Origin: an uncultured Clostridia bacterium
GTDB taxonomy: Bacteria > Bacillota > Clostridia > Oscillospirales > Ruminococcaceae
NCBI GenBank assembly: GCA_947625125.1
Contig: CANQNF010000024.1
Coordinates: 1-41,327 of the forward strand
DNA length: 41,327 nt
Direction: 5' to 3'
In this document: in pieces, positions 1-8,605 of the stretch
How positions within the stretch are numbered: the stretch's first letter is position 1
Layout of the letters: every line of letters begins with the position of its first letter
The notes under the pieces: generated by a model
Databases searched by the model: none
What the model saw: only the letters and a program-made list of their open reading frames with translations
Told to the model about the DNA's origin: nothing
Program-made: the position numbers and the translations under genes

Positions 1-67
1 GGTGTTGCAGACCATTGCCCCTGCGTTTCAAATCCAGTAATATCAACGGATCGACGCCTCTATTACT

Positions 68-173
68 TAACGACCACTTTATGTCCACCTTATTGGGTGG
101 AAGCAGCTCGTCGTTACCACGGACTGATTATAACATGATGCTGCTGGTGAAATCAACAGATTTTATCAGCAGC
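68..173. repeat. Two adjacent large dyads in the upstream non-coding region
   Basis: Two inverted repeats lie in the 224 nt before the first gene. The first pairs TAACGAC (68-74) with GTCGTTA (110-116) and encloses a second stem, TCCACC with GGGTGGA. The second is a 15-bp stem with two G-T pairs (140-154 with 159-173) and an AACA loop. Neither is followed by a T-run, so they do not look like terminators. They could be operators or a structured RNA. Reading frames open across positions 1-212 have no visible ribosome binding site and no recognisable product. Confidence 0.6.
127..156 (-). promoter_or_regulatory. Possible leftward promoter overlapping the 15-bp dyad
   Basis: On the - strand TTGATT (156-151) and TATAAT (132-127) are separated by 18 nt. 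The -35 lies in the loop and arm of the 140-173 dyad, so that dyad could be its operator. It would drive transcription out of the window to the left, divergent from the gene at 225. This is inferred from sequence only. Confidence 0.4.
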
Positions 174-224
174 TCTATACGATCAGACTCTTATACTCTG
201 TTCAAAGACTAAAAGGAGGACTTT

Positions 225-1415
225 ATGGACTACCAATTAGAAATCAAGCAGATCGTGGATTATCCACGCTGCCGCATCTACCGCGAATTTATCCGCACCC
301 TTATGGAAGATAGGAACATCCGTACAAACGGAAGCTCCTATCTTTTTTATTACATGACCTTATGCTCCTATGCTAACTTCCGCTCCTCCTACCGCAGACT
401 GGAAGGCATCTCCTACCTGGTTGCGCCTGGAGAATGGATCTGCACACCGGTGGAGCTTGCGGAATGGTTCCGTACAAAGTTCCAGCACCAGGCAATCGCT
501 ATACTGGACTATCTTCAGGAACAACACTACATATCCTACTCCCGGCTGGGCAGGGGAGAACTTATCAAATTCACGATCAACGACTGGAAACAGCATAATA
601 CAGCGCTTGATTACAATTACCCATGTCTGAAAGATGTGGGCTTTTTCTTTTTCCCGGTGGCTTCCGTCCATGAGTTGATCAGCGTCGGGAAATGCTCGGA
701 GATGGACATTGTGCTGGATCTGTGGGTACACGCTATCTACAACGATGAGCAGGTACAAGGATCAGAAGTGGGTCCGGTGGTGTATTTTAGGAACTGCACC
801 GGCAACCCGATGACTAACTTTAGTGACTTGGCGCTGCGCTGGGGCATATCACGGGCAACGGTCAGCCGTGTCCTAAAGAAACTGCAGCAAAAGGAATACC
901 TCTCATTGGTTTCCTTTACCGGACACCATGGCAGCGTCATCTATCTGCGCAGCTATCTTTCTACCATGTTCAATATAAGCGATGTAATGATCGACAAGGA
1001 GGAGGTTTCCATGACATTTAAAGTTCCAATACATTTAGCTGAAAGCTCTGACTCAGATGAAACCACTGTCAAGGATGAGCAGATCACCGTGATCGGTGAT
1101 CCAGACAGCGTTTCAGCCCCTCCGGATAGCGTTTCAAAATCGGACATTCGGAAGATCGTAAAAAAAGTGGCGCAAATCCTTGCTGCACAAGGGCTTCCCT
1201 GCTGTGAATGCGTCAACACACGCTATAAGTTATATCCTTTATCCGACTGCGAGGATAGTAATTTAAAGTTTACTCTGGTAATCTCCTGCTCCGACAGCAG
1301 GCTATGTTATGAGTTCGAGTTGATGCTCACACAAATGGAGCCACCGGAAACTGCGGGCAGGTTAGCCAGTAATCCGCCGTATTACGATGAAACAGCAAAA
1401 AAGGAAGGTAGGTAA
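225..1415 (+). CDS. Putative winged-helix DNA-binding regulator or initiator-like protein
   Basis: 396 aa, starting at an ATG 7 nt after AAAAGGAGGA. The N-terminal half is rich in aromatic residues. Around residues 200-245 there is a clear helix-turn-helix (FSDLALRWGISRATVSRVLKK), typical of winged-helix DNA-binding domains. Residues 265-320 form a low-complexity linker rich in Ser, Asp and Thr. The C-terminal 80 residues form a small Cys-containing domain. The first gene of an element segment with this architecture could be a transcription regulator or a replication-initiator-like protein; I cannot choose between them. The stop overlaps the region from which the next gene takes its ribosome binding site, so the two are probably co-transcribed. 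Confidence 0.75.
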   Translation: MDYQLEIKQIVDYPRCRIYREFIRTLMEDRNIRTNGSSYLFYYMTLCSYANFRSSYRRLEGISYLVAPGEWICTPVELAEWFRTKFQHQAIAILDYLQEQHYISYSRLGRGELIKFTINDWKQHNTALDYNYPCLKDVGFFFFPVASVHELISVGKCSEMDIVLDLWVHAIYNDEQVQGSEVGPVVYFRNCTGNPMTNFSDLALRWGISRATVSRVLKKLQQKEYLSLVSFTGHHGSVIYLRSYLSTMFNISDVMIDKEEVSMTFKVPIHLAESSDSDETTVKDEQITVIGDPDSVSAPPDSVSKSDIRKIVKKVAQILAAQGLPCCECVNTRYKLYPLSDCEDSNLKFTLVISCSDSRLCYEFELMLTQMEPPETAGRLASNPPYYDETAKKEGR

Positions 1416-1422
1416 AAAGACT

Positions 1423-1959
1423 ATGGGAAGAAAAAATTCGACGAACATCCCTTCGGAGCAGGAAAACCCCCTGTTCCATGACACTTGGAAGCTGCTGAAG
1501 AATTACCGTGACGCCATATGGAACCTTGAACTTGCCGTTCAGCAGGTGCGGAACACCTTTGAGATTGAATATGGCAACAGCATTGATGAGTTTTTGGACT
1601 CCATGTACCTTGCCGGAGCCGACATTGGCGGAAGCAAGCTGGAAAACTACGCAAAGAGTATTGAGCGGAGCAACAAGATGCTGACTCTGCTGAACTCTGC
1701 TGTTGACATCATGCGGAGTAAGCATAAGCACGGGGAGCAATTCTACTGGATACTGTATTACAGCTATCTCTCACCCCAGCAGCTCCAGAACACGGATGAG
1801 ATCATCGAAAAGCTGAGACCGCATATTGCCAACATCTCCCCCAGAACCTTTTACCGCAAGCGCCCAGAAGCGGTCCAGGCACTCAGTTCCATCCTTTGGG
1901 GGTACACCTCAAAGGACTGTCTGGAGACCCTTGATAAGTTCTTTCCGGAGGGGAAATGA
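1423..1959 (+). CDS. Small regulator with sigma-like C-terminal helix-turn-helix (ArpU/phage-activator-like)
   Basis: 178 aa from the ATG at 1423, chosen over the upstream in-frame ATG at 1387 because AGGAAGGTAGG sits just before it and 1387 lies inside the preceding gene. The protein is mostly helical. The final third contains a stretch after YYSYLSP with the motif ISPRTFYRKRPEAVQALS, which looks like a recognition helix of the kind seen in ArpU/RinA-type phage activators. That family assignment is by resemblance only. It is the last gene before the conjugation promoter at 2013-2041, so it is a candidate regulator of that promoter. Confidence 0.7.
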   Translation: MGRKNSTNIPSEQENPLFHDTWKLLKNYRDAIWNLELAVQQVRNTFEIEYGNSIDEFLDSMYLAGADIGGSKLENYAKSIERSNKMLTLLNSAVDIMRSKHKHGEQFYWILYYSYLSPQQLQNTDEIIEKLRPHIANISPRTFYRKRPEAVQALSSILWGYTSKDCLETLDKFFPEGK

Positions 1960-1992
1960 CAGATTGACAGTAGAATGTCGCTAAATAGGGGA

Positions 1993-2041
1993 AAACTGGC
2001 AGTAAATTGCGATTTACAGGTAAAAATCACCATGCTATAAT
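1993..2041 (+). promoter_or_regulatory. Promoter of the conjugation (T4SS) operon with upstream conserved element
   Basis: TTTACA (2013-2018), 17 nt, TATAAT (2036-2041). The -35 lies inside TTGCGATTTACA (2007-2018), preceded at 5 nt by AAACTGGCA (1993-2001). TTTAC-AG-GTAAA forms a short dyad over the -35. The same arrangement occurs before the Tad operon at 15294-15342. Confidence 0.8.
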
Positions 2042-2091
2042 GGTCATGCTTAAAATTGTACCCACAACTGCATATCCATTCCCTTTGAGGT

Positions 2092-2119
2092 GCATCTGCG
2101 TTCTGCAGGTGCTTTTTTT
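2092..2119 (+). terminator. Leader terminator/attenuator 1 of the T4SS operon
   Basis: GCATCTGC (2092-2099) pairs with GCAGGTGC (2105-2112), including one G-T pair, around a 5-nt loop and is followed by seven T. It lies about 45 nt after the predicted transcription start and before any gene. Confidence 0.7.
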
Positions 2120-2123
2120 AAGT

Positions 2124-2159
2124 AAAGCCGGTGTTCCGTTTCAGGAGTGCCGGCTTTTT
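2124..2159 (+). terminator. Leader terminator/attenuator 2 of the T4SS operon
   Basis: AAAGCCGG (2124-2131) pairs with CCGGCTTT (2150-2157), and the T-run continues to 2159. Two terminators in tandem before the first gene suggest that full-length transcription needs read-through or antitermination. Confidence 0.75.
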
Positions 2160-2192
2160 CTCAACCATTTTATTTTACGAGGAGGTAACTTA

Positions 2193-2585
2193 GTGAAAGA
2201 CAAAAACCAGAACACTACCGGGAACCAGCTTCCCACCAAAAAGAAGTTCCACATCCCCTACCAGCAGCTCCTTATGGGGGCCGCCACTTTTGCTTATATG
2301 TTTGCACTGCAGACCGAACCGGTCCTGGCCACTGATATGTGGACCAAAGCAGAGTCCATTATGAAGGATGTCTATGGGAAGATACTGGGCATATCCACCA
2401 TCGCCGCTATCGTAACAGCTTCCATCGCCCTGCTCCTGATGAACTTTTCCAAATCGGGAAAGACCGTGGATGAGTCCCGCGCATGGCTCAAGCGTATTGC
2501 GATCACTTGGGTAGTCTTAAACGGCCTCGGCTTTATCCTTGCGTATGTGACGCCTTTCTTCTCCGATGGTAAATGGACCGGCTGA
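2193..2585 (+). CDS. VirB2/TrbC-like T4SS pilin or small channel protein
   Basis: 130 aa from a GTG at 2193, placed 6 nt after GAGGAGGTAA. An open frame extends upstream to 2007, but it crosses both leader terminators, so the GTG is the credible start. A basic N-terminus precedes a hydrophobic segment (about 24-45) ending in a signal-peptidase-like VLATD. Two more membrane segments (about 64-84 and 101-121) are separated by a short hydrophilic loop (SKSGKTVDESRAWLKR). Signal plus two membrane helices in about 130 aa, followed directly by a VirB6-like gene, matches VirB2/TrbC-type proteins of Gram-positive conjugation systems. The assignment rests on topology and context rather than on a unique motif. 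Confidence 0.75.
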   Translation: MKDKNQNTTGNQLPTKKKFHIPYQQLLMGAATFAYMFALQTEPVLATDMWTKAESIMKDVYGKILGISTIAAIVTASIALLLMNFSKSGKTVDESRAWLKRIAITWVVLNGLGFILAYVTPFFSDGKWTG

Positions 2586-2603
2586 GGAAAGGAGAAGTGA
2601 TAC

Positions 2604-3314
2604 ATGGGAATACTTGACGGTATTGTGGAATGGATTGCAACGCAGATTATGAACGGCCTGGATCTGATCACCACTTCGGTATTGGGCGCCCTTGGCTGTG
2701 ACATGAGTACATTTTTACGCTATTTTCCTGCCGCTGAGACCATGTATAGTGTTTTCGTGGCAACCGCCATAGGACTTGTACTGCTCAACTGGGTCTGGCA
2801 GCTCTTTAAGAACTTTGGCCTGATAGCAGGCGTGGAGGCGGAAGATCCCATCAAGCTGAGTATCCGTTCCGTACTTTTTATCCTTCTGATCTACTATTGT
2901 GACCAGATCACGGATCTTGTGCTTGACATAGGAGGTACGCCTTATTCCTGGATCCTGACTTCAGATCTGCCTCCACTGAATTTTGCTGATTTTAACAGCG
3001 TGCTGCTGACCATCCTTGGCGTAGTTGCCAATGGATCTGTAGCCCTGATTGCCCTGATCCTGGTGCTGATACTGGCCTGGAATTATATCAAGCTCCTGTT
3101 TGAAGCTGCAGAACGCTACATCCTGCTTGGTGTGATCGTATATACAGCGCCCGTGGCGTTCGCTATGGGTGCCTCCCAATCCACCTCAAACATCTTCAAA
3201 TCGTGGTGCAGGATGTTCGGGGGCCAGATTTTCCTGCTCCTGATGAACGCATGGTGTCTGAGGCTGTTTACTTCTATGGTGGGCACCTTTCTTTCCAACC
3301 CTTTATCATTGTAA
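2604..3314 (+). CDS. VirB6/TrbL-like polytopic T4SS channel protein
   Basis: 236 aa with an AAAGGAG ribosome binding site 8 nt before the ATG. At least five hydrophobic segments are visible (around residues 45-65, 88-106, 130-160, 170-190 and 205-225). The segment ERYILLGVIVYTAPVAFA with a downstream FKSWCRMFGGQ is typical of VirB6/TrbL-like membrane proteins of Firmicutes elements. It would form the inner part of the conjugation channel with VirB2-, VirB3- and VirB4-type partners. It sits 18 nt after the pilin gene and 12 nt before the next, so co-translation is likely. Confidence 0.8.
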   Translation: MGILDGIVEWIATQIMNGLDLITTSVLGALGCDMSTFLRYFPAAETMYSVFVATAIGLVLLNWVWQLFKNFGLIAGVEAEDPIKLSIRSVLFILLIYYCDQITDLVLDIGGTPYSWILTSDLPPLNFADFNSVLLTILGVVANGSVALIALILVLILAWNYIKLLFEAAERYILLGVIVYTAPVAFAMGASQSTSNIFKSWCRMFGGQIFLLLMNAWCLRLFTSMVGTFLSNPLSL

Positions 3315-3326
3315 GGAGGCTCTAAC

Positions 3327-4223
3327 TTGAAAAAGAAATTTATATATACCATACCTGCGTTTATGCTGTTTTTCTCCCAGTCCGTCACGGTATTTGCCGT
3401 CACGGAGGCAGATGTGGAGGCAGTCGGAAAAGAGACCGCCGCAGGAAATATCTTCATCTGGTTCCTGTGTGCGATTGCTTTTCTAAAGATAAGCCAGAAG
3501 ATTGACAGTTTTATGAGCAGCCTCGGTGTCAACGTCGGGCATACCGGCGGCTCTATGATGGCAGAGCTTTTAATCGCCGCAAGGGGCTTCACTATGGCAA
3601 AAAGCATAACCGGCGGCTCCAGCTTCCGGGGCGGCTCTTTCCGCATGGGCGGAGGCTCTAACCACATGAACAGCTCCACCTTCCTTTCCGGCGGGCTTGC
3701 CGGTGCTGTAGGACGGCAGTTTACTCAGAGCGCAATGCAGACCATGACCGGTCACTCCAGCAACCCCATCAGCAGACGTGCCTTTGAATCCTCACTGAAA
3801 AAGGGCGGGGACTTTGCCAACGGGGTAACGGGAGCCGTTGCCAAAGGCAGCATCAATTACACCGGCTCCATGTCCGGTCCCCAGGCAGCCCAGGCGCTGA
3901 GTGCTTACATGGGACAGACCGGCATCCCCGATGCACCGGATTACAGCGGTGTTGAGATCGGCGGCGGGCGCATCATGGGCACAGAAACTTCCATCGAACA
4001 TCCAAACGGCACCGCCTTCGGGATGTACCATGCGGATCAGTACATGGCTCCGTCCGGTGATTATGACACGGTCACCACAGCAGATAACGAGACATGGTAC
4101 AGACAATACGCGACGGATACCGTGGAACGCACGCCTTACATGACCGGCGAGGGAAAGATCGCATACCATGAGAATATCGTCCAGAAGCTCCCGGATATGC
4201 CAAAGAGAAAGGACCGTGTGTAA
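3327..4223 (+). CDS. Secreted/membrane Gly-rich conjugation protein
   Basis: 298 aa with a classic signal peptide (MKKKF, then a hydrophobic run ending VFAVTEA). One more membrane segment (about 46-60, IFIWFLCAIAFLKIS) is followed by a long soluble part rich in Gly, Ser and Ala (GGSSFRGGSFRMGGGSN). The TGGSMMAELLIAARG motif and Gly-rich tail resemble the C-terminal part of TrbL/VirB6-type proteins. The channel component may therefore be split over this gene and the previous one; that is inference. It is followed immediately (next ATG at 4224) by the wall hydrolase. Confidence 0.75.
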   Translation: MKKKFIYTIPAFMLFFSQSVTVFAVTEADVEAVGKETAAGNIFIWFLCAIAFLKISQKIDSFMSSLGVNVGHTGGSMMAELLIAARGFTMAKSITGGSSFRGGSFRMGGGSNHMNSSTFLSGGLAGAVGRQFTQSAMQTMTGHSSNPISRRAFESSLKKGGDFANGVTGAVAKGSINYTGSMSGPQAAQALSAYMGQTGIPDAPDYSGVEIGGGRIMGTETSIEHPNGTAFGMYHADQYMAPSGDYDTVTTADNETWYRQYATDTVERTPYMTGEGKIAYHENIVQKLPDMPKRKDRV

Positions 4224-5438
4224 ATGGCAGAAAACAACCAGAAAGGTGAATCTTCGATCCTCTCCCATGCCGCTTCCACAGCAGGTGCCGCAAGGAGCGC
4301 GGTAAAGACCGGAAAAGCGCTTGCCGGAGCCGCCAAAGGTGCTGCCGCCGGGCCTTACGGGATGCTCGCCGCAGGACTTTGGGAAAACCGCAGGCTGGTC
4401 GCAAAGATAGCCGTTACTGTTGCGGCACTTTTCATGCTACCCATCCTTTTCCTGATGATGCTTCCCGCCCTGATCTTCGGGACCGGAGGGCTTGACAGTG
4501 CATCAGGCGATGTGCTGAATGACAATTCCCTCATCATGGAAAACATTGCCGGGACGGAAAGCAGTATTGAAGCGATCCTGCGGGAACGTCACGATGCAGT
4601 GCTTTCAGACATTCAGAAAGAGGCAGATGCCCTTAGCAATGACTGCGAATACAGCATTACGGATGAGTTCTCAGACCGCATCGTATATGAGAGCACCCTG
4701 ATCATCTCCCAGTTCTGCGCTTCCCAGGAGGACTATAAGGAGATCAATCTGGCAAAGCTAGAGCAGCTGCTAAAGGATAACACTGCCGGCATCTTTTCCT
4801 ACTCGTTAAATGTGACCAGTCATGAGGAAACGGATGATGAGACGGGAGAGACAACCACCATATACCACTATGCGTATACCGTGGAATACGCTGGCGACAG
4901 CTACTATGCGGACCATGTTTTCCATTTATCCGACAAACAGCTTGCGACTGCCGCAGAATACGCTGCCAATCTCCATCTGTTCCTCTACGATACCGTCTAT
5001 ATGGTGTCAATAAACCCTGACCTTCCTCCGGGTGAAACAGGAAATGCGGCAGTAGACCTTGCCCTGACCAAACTTGGGACCCCATACAGCCAGGAGCTGC
5101 GCAATCAGGAAGGTTATTTTGACTGCAGTTCTTTCACTTATTGGGTATACAGCCAGCTGGGGATCCACCTGCAGTATGACGGCGCAAACACGGCAGCTGC
5201 CCAGGGGCGCTATGTTGTGGAAAATAATCTGGCTGTATCCTATGACAGCCTGGCTCCCGGTGACCTGGTTTTTTATTCTTACGAAGTCAACAACCGCTAC
5301 ATGAATATCAGCCATGTGGCGATCTACGCCGGTAACGGCTATGTTGTGGACGCCTCTTTTTCAAAGAAGCAGGTCGTCTACCGCCCAATCTTTGATACCA
5401 ACCGCATTGTCCTGTGCGGAAGGCCATATACAGAGTAA
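4224..5438 (+). CDS. Membrane-anchored NlpC/P60 peptidoglycan hydrolase (VirB1/CwlT-like)
   Basis: 404 aa. An Ala/Gly-rich cytoplasmic N-terminus is followed by a membrane anchor (about 55-85, IAVTVAALFMLPILFLMML). An intermediate extracytoplasmic domain spans about 95-265. A C-terminal NlpC/P60 domain (about 273-404) carries the catalytic Cys in YFDCSSF (C301) and His in SHVAIYAG (H364). Enzymes of this family cleave stem peptides of the wall. In Gram-positive conjugation they open peptidoglycan for channel assembly, like the peptidase half of CwlT. The lytic transglycosylase domain seen in Tn916-type CwlT is not evident, although the intermediate region could hold a divergent scaffold. It directly abuts the preceding gene. 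Confidence 0.88.
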   Translation: MAENNQKGESSILSHAASTAGAARSAVKTGKALAGAAKGAAAGPYGMLAAGLWENRRLVAKIAVTVAALFMLPILFLMMLPALIFGTGGLDSASGDVLNDNSLIMENIAGTESSIEAILRERHDAVLSDIQKEADALSNDCEYSITDEFSDRIVYESTLIISQFCASQEDYKEINLAKLEQLLKDNTAGIFSYSLNVTSHEETDDETGETTTIYHYAYTVEYAGDSYYADHVFHLSDKQLATAAEYAANLHLFLYDTVYMVSINPDLPPGETGNAAVDLALTKLGTPYSQELRNQEGYFDCSSFTYWVYSQLGIHLQYDGANTAAAQGRYVVENNLAVSYDSLAPGDLVFYSYEVNNRYMNISHVAIYAGNGYVVDASFSKKQVVYRPIFDTNRIVLCGRPYTE

Positions 5439-5444
5439 ACCCGT

Positions 5445-5465
5445 GGGGCAGCATCTCTGCCCTTT
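5445..5465 (+). terminator. Terminator-like hairpin after the wall hydrolase gene
   Basis: GGGCAG (5446-5451) pairs with CTGCCC (5457-5462) around a CATCT loop, followed by TTT. The T-run is short, so termination is probably partial. Confidence 0.5.
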
Positions 5466-5475
5466 CCACTGCAAA

Positions 5476-5595
5476 GTGTGAGAAGAATTTCTAATTGCCT
5501 GCGGCAATTTTGCTCACAGCATAAGCTGCTTCGCAAAGAAATTCTATATCTCACACAAGAGAACGCCTGAGGTAAGAACTATCTCCGGCGTTCTC
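5476..5595 (+). repeat. Large imperfect palindrome and second hairpin before virB4
   Basis: GTGTGAG (5476-5482) and AGAATTTCT (5484-5492) pair with AGAAATTCT (5537-5545) and CTCACAC (5550-5556), giving an 81-nt imperfect palindrome with smaller hairpins inside. A second perfect 9-bp stem follows: GAGAACGCC (5559-5567) with GGCGTTCTC (5587-5595). This fills the gap between the hydrolase and the VirB4 gene. It may be a palindromic mobile repeat or a structured mRNA segment. No gene is seen here. Confidence 0.65.
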
Positions 5596-5615
5596 CCAGA
5601 AAGTGAGGTAAGTCT

Positions 5616-8603
5616 ATGAAACAAGAAGAAAACGATATATACGTCATCCCGCCCAACTTCATTGAAACCGGAACCATTTTAGGCGGGACCATCAAATTGA
5701 GGAATGCAGCAGAGGCGCTTGCCCTTTCGCTGCTGATCGGACTTCCGGTATTCCATCTGCCGGTATCACTGACAGCAAAGATCATCATTGCCTGCCTAAC
5801 CGTGCTGCCTGCCGCCCTGTTCGCTGTGATCGGCATTGGCGGAGAAAGCCTTTCCTCTTTTGTGATCAACTTTTTTCTTTACCTGAAGAACCGCAGGATT
5901 GTCGGGATGCAGGCGGATGCGGCGGATGGCGCAGCGCAGAAACCGACTAATTCTGGCAAAAAAGCACAGAAAGAAACAAAGATCGGCAGAGAGAAGAAAG
6001 TAAGGCCCAGGAGAGAAGACTTCGCGGAGGAGTTCGGGCAGTTCAGGGAGCGTAAGCAGACACGGCAGGAAAATAAAAAGACGTCAGACAATCAGGATTC
6101 CGGCAAACCCCGGCGGGAACGTGTAAGAGAGGAGGCAGAGCCTGCAATGCTAAATCCGGCAGCCTCCTATCTTCCCATAAAAAAAATAGAGAACGGCATC
6201 ATCTACACGAAAGACCACCGTTATGTAAAGATCATTGAGGTCATACCCATCAACTTCCTGCTGCGGAGCGCAAGGGAGCAGCGCAGCATCATCTACTCCT
6301 TTGTAAGCTACTTAAAGATCAGCCCTGTAAAGCTCCAGTTCAAGGTACTCACCAGACGTGCAGACATCAATAAACATCTGGAGACCATCCGGGCGGAAAT
6401 GGAACAGGAAACGGATGAGCGCTGTCTTGCACTCCAGAAAGACTATGAGCGTCTGATCCGCCGCATCGGCTCCAAGGAAGCAATCACCAGACGTTTTTTC
6501 ATTGTCTTTGAGTATGAGCCTTTTGCCGTCAACCGTGGGAATGAAGAAAATGACGCGATTGCAGCCCTTACCACTGCTGTACGCACCGCAAAGACCTATC
6601 TCCAGCAATGCGGCAATGAGCTGATGGTTCCGGATAATGAAGATGAGATGGCAACGGAGGTGTTCTACAACATCTTAAACCGCCGCACCAGCACCGTTAA
6701 ACCTTTAAGCATCCGGGTCAATGAGGTGATCGGACAGTATATCAATGCAGGCAGGCGGGATGAGATCGGAAAGATCCCTGCCATGGAGTTCATGGCGCCG
6801 GAGTCCATAGACTACACCCACGGGAACTATGTGGTAATGGATAACGTCTACCATACCTATCTGCTGGTTCCTTCCAATGGCTACCGTCCGCAGGTATGCG
6901 CCGGGTGGATCTCCCTTCTGGTCAATGCAGGAGAAGGCATTGACGTGGATATATTTTTTGACAAGCAGCCGAAAGACCGCATCCAGCAGAAATTAGGACA
7001 GCAGCTGAGGATAAACCGCTCCAAGATCAAGGATACTTCGGATACCAACTCCGATTTCGATGACCTGGACAGTGCGATCCGCTCCGGTTACTTTTTAAAG
7101 GACGGCCTTGCCGCAAATGAGGACTTTTACTTTATGAATATCCTTATAACCATTACGGCGGACAGCCTTGAGGAACTGGAATGGCGTACCAATGAAATGA
7201 AAAAGCTGATGCTGTCACAGGACATGGAGGCTGTCTCCTGCCACTTCAGACAGGAGCAGGCACTTGTTTCTTCCCTTCCGCTGATGTCTATGGAGAAAAA
7301 ACTGTATGAACGCTCCAAACGCAACATCCTGACGACCAGCGTGGCAAGCTGCTACCCTTTCACGTCCTTTGAGATGTGTGATGACAATGGGATCCTTCTG
7401 GGGGTCAACAAACATAACAACTCCTTGATCATCGTGGATATTTTCAATTCCCGTGTCTATAAGAACGCGAATATGGCAATACTGGGGACTTCCGGTGCCG
7501 GGAAGACATTCACCATGCAGCTTATGGCGCTGCGGATGCGGAGGAAGAACATACAGGTATTTATCATAGCCCCCTTAAAAGGGCATGAGTTCCACCGGGC
7601 CTGCAGCAATATCGGCGGGGAATTTATCCAGATCTCCCCTGCTTCCAAGAACTGTATCAATATCATGGAGATCCGGAAGGTGGATTCCTCTGCCAGTGAC
7701 ATTCTGGACGGTCCGCAGACCGAGAAATCAGAGCTTGCAGCCAAGATCCAGAGGCTCCATATCTTCTTTTCCCTGCTGATCCCGGACATGACGCATGAAG
7801 AACGGCAGCTTTTGGATGAAGCGCTGATACAGACCTATTACCAGAAAGGCATCACCCATAACAATGACAGTCTGATCGATCCGGATGACCCGGACCATTA
7901 CCGCGAGATGCCCATCCTGGAGGATGTGTTCGATATCCTGAAAGGGCAGTCGGATACCAGGCGGCTCGCTAACATAATGAACCGGCTCGTCCACGGCTCT
8001 GCCTCCACTTTCAACCAGCAGACCAACGTGAACCTTGATAACAAATACACGGTGCTGGATATTTCGGAACTGACCGGAGACCTGCTGACAGTGGGAATGT
8101 TTGTGGCTCTCGATTACGTCTGGGATAAGGCCAAGGAGGACCGTACCGTGGAAAAGGCTATCTTCATCGACGAGACCTGGCAGCTGATCGGTGCCGCCTC
8201 CAACCGTCTTGCTGCGGAGTTTGTACTGGAGATCTTCAAGATCATCCGTGGATATGGCGGCTCCGCCATCTGCGCCACCCAGGACTTAAATGACTTCTTT
8301 GCCCTTGAAGACGGCAAGTATGGGAAGGGGATCATCAACAATTCCAAGACCAAGATCGTGCTGAACCTTGAGGATGAGGAAGCGATGCGCGTGCAGTCCA
8401 TCCTGCACCTGTCGGAAGCGGAGACCATGGCGGTCACCCACTTTGAGCGGGGCAACGGGCTTATTTCCACCAACAACAATAATGTCACCGTGGAGTTCAA
8501 AGCCTCTGAGCTGGAGAAGGAACTTATCACCACAGACCGCCAGGAACTGAAAAAGATACTGGAAAAGGAGAAACAGCGCAAACAGATGGCGGAAGCCGTC
8601 TAA
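5616..8603 (+). CDS. virB4: PrgI(VirB3)-VirB4 fusion, conjugation ATPase
   Basis: 995 aa. The first ~95 residues (IPPNFIETGTILGGTIKLRN, then two membrane helices) resemble PrgI, the Gram-positive VirB3 equivalent, normally a separate ~115-aa protein. A charged linker rich in Lys, Arg and Glu (about 105-175) leads to a full VirB4/TraE ATPase with Walker A GTSGAGKT (624-631) and Walker B IFIDE (D852, E853). VirB4 powers T4SS assembly and substrate transfer at the membrane. The ribosome binding site GAAAGTGAGGTAA precedes the ATG. VirB4 proteins of Gram-positive elements are usually about 600-850 aa, so the length fits a fusion. Confidence 0.93.
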   Translation: MKQEENDIYVIPPNFIETGTILGGTIKLRNAAEALALSLLIGLPVFHLPVSLTAKIIIACLTVLPAALFAVIGIGGESLSSFVINFFLYLKNRRIVGMQADAADGAAQKPTNSGKKAQKETKIGREKKVRPRREDFAEEFGQFRERKQTRQENKKTSDNQDSGKPRRERVREEAEPAMLNPAASYLPIKKIENGIIYTKDHRYVKIIEVIPINFLLRSAREQRSIIYSFVSYLKISPVKLQFKVLTRRADINKHLETIRAEMEQETDERCLALQKDYERLIRRIGSKEAITRRFFIVFEYEPFAVNRGNEENDAIAALTTAVRTAKTYLQQCGNELMVPDNEDEMATEVFYNILNRRTSTVKPLSIRVNEVIGQYINAGRRDEIGKIPAMEFMAPESIDYTHGNYVVMDNVYHTYLLVPSNGYRPQVCAGWISLLVNAGEGIDVDIFFDKQPKDRIQQKLGQQLRINRSKIKDTSDTNSDFDDLDSAIRSGYFLKDGLAANEDFYFMNILITITADSLEELEWRTNEMKKLMLSQDMEAVSCHFRQEQALVSSLPLMSMEKKLYERSKRNILTTSVASCYPFTSFEMCDDNGILLGVNKHNNSLIIVDIFNSRVYKNANMAILGTSGAGKTFTMQLMALRMRRKNIQVFIIAPLKGHEFHRACSNIGGEFIQISPASKNCINIMEIRKVDSSASDILDGPQTEKSELAAKIQRLHIFFSLLIPDMTHEERQLLDEALIQTYYQKGITHNNDSLIDPDDPDHYREMPILEDVFDILKGQSDTRRLANIMNRLVHGSASTFNQQTNVNLDNKYTVLDISELTGDLLTVGMFVALDYVWDKAKEDRTVEKAIFIDETWQLIGAASNRLAAEFVLEIFKIIRGYGGSAICATQDLNDFFALEDGKYGKGIINNSKTKIVLNLEDEEAMRVQSILHLSEAETMAVTHFERGNGLISTNNNNVTVEFKASELEKELITTDRQELKKILEKEKQRKQMAEAV

Positions 8604-8605
8604 TA

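Noticed and set aside
15-212. Open frame of 65 codons at the left edge
   Set aside because: No ribosome binding site, Ser-rich low-information product, and it runs through two strong dyads.
2007-2192. N-terminal extension of the VirB2-like gene
   Set aside because: It crosses the promoter region and two terminators; the GTG at 2193 has a perfect ribosome binding site.
3792-4268. - strand frame opposite the secreted Gly-rich gene
   Set aside because: No ribosome binding site; shadow of a real + strand gene in a co-directional operon.
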